DNA from: Phycisphaerae bacterium
GTDB lineage: Bacteria > Planctomycetota > Phycisphaerae > Sedimentisphaerales > SM23-30
DNA: 7,517 nucleotides
Direction: 5' to 3'
Assembly: GCA_021736565.1 (NCBI GenBank)
Contig: JAIPFO010000178.1
Location: 1 to 7,517, forward strand
The notes under the pieces were generated by a model, which made no database searches, was not told the origin of the DNA, and worked only from the letters and a program-made list of their open reading frames with translations. The position numbers were made by a program, and so were the translations under genes. Below, in pieces: positions 5,951 to 7,517 of the stretch (positions are counted from its first letter, which is position 1; each line of letters begins with the position of its first letter).

Positions 5951-6010
5951 ATGCCTATAAGGGCCGAATTCCGGTCCCGGGCAGTTGTAGTTGCGTTATG
6001 GAAGAATTGA
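5951..6010 (+). CDS. Short leader ORF overlapping the gspE start
   Basis: This 19-codon ORF (MPIRAEFRSR... ending in ALWKN) starts at an ATG with AAAGGA 5 bases upstream and ends with TGA at 6008-6010, so it overlaps the first codons of gspE in another frame. The gspE ATG at 5998 has no Shine-Dalgarno of its own, so ribosomes finishing the leader could restart there by coupling. The peptide has no recognisable domain, and its role, if any, would lie in being translated. ORFs this short arise by chance; the well-placed ribosome binding site is the main support. Confidence 0.35.
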   Translation: MPIRAEFRSRAVVVALWKN

Positions 6011-7517
6011 GCCAATTTTTACTTGATGAGAAGATTCTCAAGCCAGAGCAGTTGGAAGCTGTTGGGGTGGATGATGATTCTTCTGAGCCGGTTTATTACC
6101 GATTATTGCGGAAATACCCCCATTTGGAGTCGAAGATATGGGAGGGATTGGCGCAATTTTTGCAAGTTGATCTGCTTGACCCCTATCGCATTGAGCTGGA
6201 TGGTTCGCTGGTACGGCTGATATCCGTTCGGATGGCCCATGAATATTCGATTGTGCCGTTGCGGTATTCGAATCAACTCCTTGAAATTGCCCTGGCGGAT
6301 CCGCGTCAGTTTGAGAAATGCGAGGAATTTGCCCTGCTGATCTCCTCTCAGGAGGGCGTTGACGGGCTGATTAGTAGTGAGCTGTCGGTAATGGCTCATT
6401 TGGCGCGTCCGGGTGATATTGCGGGATTGACCAAGTCGCTGTATGGGATTGGTGCTGAGACGGTCCATGATATGCTGGAAGAAGGGGGAGTGCGAGATGA
6501 TGAGGTAGCGATCCTGGATTCGGAGGTTAGCGACCTGTCGGATGAGGATACCGATGGGGAAGAGGCGGCCATCGTCCGATTCGTCAATAAGCTGCTATTA
6601 GAGGCGGTCAAGATCGGGGCCTCCGATATTCATTTGGAGCCATTTGAGCGTGAACTTCGGATTCGTTATCGTCTGGATGGCATGTTGCGAACAGAGCCGG
6701 TCCCGGAGCGGATCAAGCATCTGGAAGCGGCGATCATCTCGCGTATTAAGATCATGGCCAACCTGGACATCGCCGAGAAGCGTCTGCCCCAGGATGGTCA
6801 GATTCGTTTGCGGGTGCTGGACAGGCCGATTGATGTTCGTGTCTCGATCCTGCCGACCATGTTCGGTCAGGGTCTGGCGCTGCGGCTATTGGACCGCATG
6901 ACGGCGTTTATTCAGATGGAGAAACTGGGGATAACCAAAAATTACCTGGGGCTGTTTCGCCATTCACTGAGCCTTTCGCATGGTGTTATTCTGGTGACCG
7001 GTCCAACGGGCAGTGGTAAGACAACGACGTTATATGCGGCGTTGAATGAGCTTGATCGGGAGAATCAGAAGGTTATTACCGTCGAGGACCCTATCGAGTA
7101 TCAGCTTGAAAATGTCTCTCAGATCCAGGTCAAGCCGTCGATCGACCTGAGTTTTGCCAATGTGTTACGTAGTATATTACGGCATGATCCGGATGTGATC
7201 ATGATCGGTGAGATTCGCGATAGTGAAACGGCACGCATTTCTATTTCGGCGGCGATGACCGGGCACCTGGTCTTCAGTACGTTGCATACGAATGATGCCC
7301 CGTCGGCCCCGGTGCGTTTGCTGGAGATGGGGGTGGAACCGTACCTGGTGGCCTCGGCGTTGGAGGTGGTCTTGGCCCAGCGATTGATCCGGGTATTATG
7401 TCCGCTGTGTAAACGACCGATCGAGCGGGAAGATCTGCTGCCGTGGAAGGGGCAGGATCTCAGGGCCGATGGGACGATATTTGAGAGGGGGGGGTGTGCG
7501 GCCTGTCGAGATACGGG
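5998..7517 (+). CDS. gspE: GspE/PilB-type secretion or pilus assembly ATPase (partial, 3' end outside window)
   Basis: This cytoplasmic hexameric ATPase powers type II secretion pseudopilus or type IV pilus assembly. Of 506 visible codons, residues about 50-150 match the N-terminal GspE/MshE domain (IVPLRYSNQLLEIALADP). An acidic linker (about 165-200) follows, then the catalytic part: SDIHLEP, EKRLPQDGQI, Walker A GPTGSGKT (335-342), Asp box VEDPIEY (from 362), Walker B ending in GE (E405), and His box TGHLVFSTLHTND (421-433). A four-cysteine zinc site, CPLC (468-471) and CAAC (500-503), is typical of GspE and PilB and absent from PilT. The usual family length of roughly 500-570 residues means only the end is missing. 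An FGQG motif at 289-292 stands where a Gly-Glu pair is usual. ATG 5998 is the only ATG, GTG or TTG start in frame after the stop at 5869, but it lacks a ribosome binding site. Whether it serves secretion or pili cannot be told without its neighbours. Confidence 0.95.
   Translation, partial: MEELSQFLLDEKILKPEQLEAVGVDDDSSEPVYYRLLRKYPHLESKIWEGLAQFLQVDLLDPYRIELDGSLVRLISVRMAHEYSIVPLRYSNQLLEIALADPRQFEKCEEFALLISSQEGVDGLISSELSVMAHLARPGDIAGLTKSLYGIGAETVHDMLEEGGVRDDEVAILDSEVSDLSDEDTDGEEAAIVRFVNKLLLEAVKIGASDIHLEPFERELRIRYRLDGMLRTEPVPERIKHLEAAIISRIKIMANLDIAEKRLPQDGQIRLRVLDRPIDVRVSILPTMFGQGLALRLLDRMTAFIQMEKLGITKNYLGLFRHSLSLSHGVILVTGPTGSGKTTTLYAALNELDRENQKVITVEDPIEYQLENVSQIQVKPSIDLSFANVLRSILRHDPDVIMIGEIRDSETARISISAAMTGHLVFSTLHTNDAPSAPVRLLEMGVEPYLVASALEVVLAQRLIRVLCPLCKRPIEREDLLPWKGQDLRADGTIFERGGCAACRDT

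Larger units (their letters stand above)
5491..5997. other. Divergent control region between the coiled-coil gene and gspE
   Basis: No protein longer than 19 codons is supported in these 507 bases. The region contains the ribosome binding site of the leftward gene, an AT-rich palindrome, two dyads with 9-base spacers, a sigma70-like promoter pointing right, and a structured leader for gspE. For the leftward gene, a perfect TTGACA hexamer occurs on the minus strand (5734-5739), but no good -10 lies at normal spacing, so I do not call a leftward promoter. TTGACG occurs five times between 5526 and 5845 counting both strands. No tRNA or known riboswitch was recognised. Confidence 0.7.

Noticed and set aside
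6103..6468. Minus-strand ORF of 121 codons
   Set aside because: It is antisense to the N-terminal domain of gspE, whose frame is continuous and recognisable.

Overview
This window most likely comes from a member of the Planctomycetota, possibly Phycisphaerae-like. The grounds are a large membrane-bound Ser/Thr kinase with a long polytopic tail, a small membrane-anchored coiled-coil protein of a type I associate with planctomycetes, and a general (type II) secretion / type IV pilus ATPase nearby. This placement rests on family recall, not a database search. No mobile element, CRISPR array, rRNA or tRNA is visible.

Layout. Three genes run leftward on the minus strand. In transcription order they are a one-pass membrane coiled-coil protein (start 5490, end 4633), a 535-residue protein with helical repeats and two FHA-like domains (GTG start 4316, end 2709), and a Ser/Thr protein kinase (start 2584) that runs off the left edge after 861 codons. 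The kinase tail has about ten to twelve membrane segments and ends, as far as visible, in a TM2 domain. On the plus strand a GspE/PilB-type secretion ATPase starts at 5998 and runs off the right edge after 506 codons.

Two gaps exceed 300 bases. The first (4317-4632) carries a good extended -10 promoter for the FHA-like gene and a doubtful 66-codon ORF. The second (5491-5997) separates the divergent transcription units. It holds a sigma70-like promoter for gspE (TTGACG-N17-TATAAA), an AT-rich palindrome, two dyads with 9-base spacers, several TTGACG hexamers, and a roughly 120-base gspE leader. That leader contains a hairpin that would hide a Shine-Dalgarno sequence in front of a 19-codon leader ORF overlapping the gspE start.

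How they may work together. A kinase next to an FHA-type protein suggests a phospho-signalling module. Both FHA-like domains lack the usual phosphothreonine-binding signature, so the pairing may be structural or regulatory instead. The adjacent secretion ATPase, read divergently from a shared control region, could be a target or simply a neighbour; the sequence does not decide. The most unusual items are the kinase-polytopic-TM2 fusion and the structured gspE leader.
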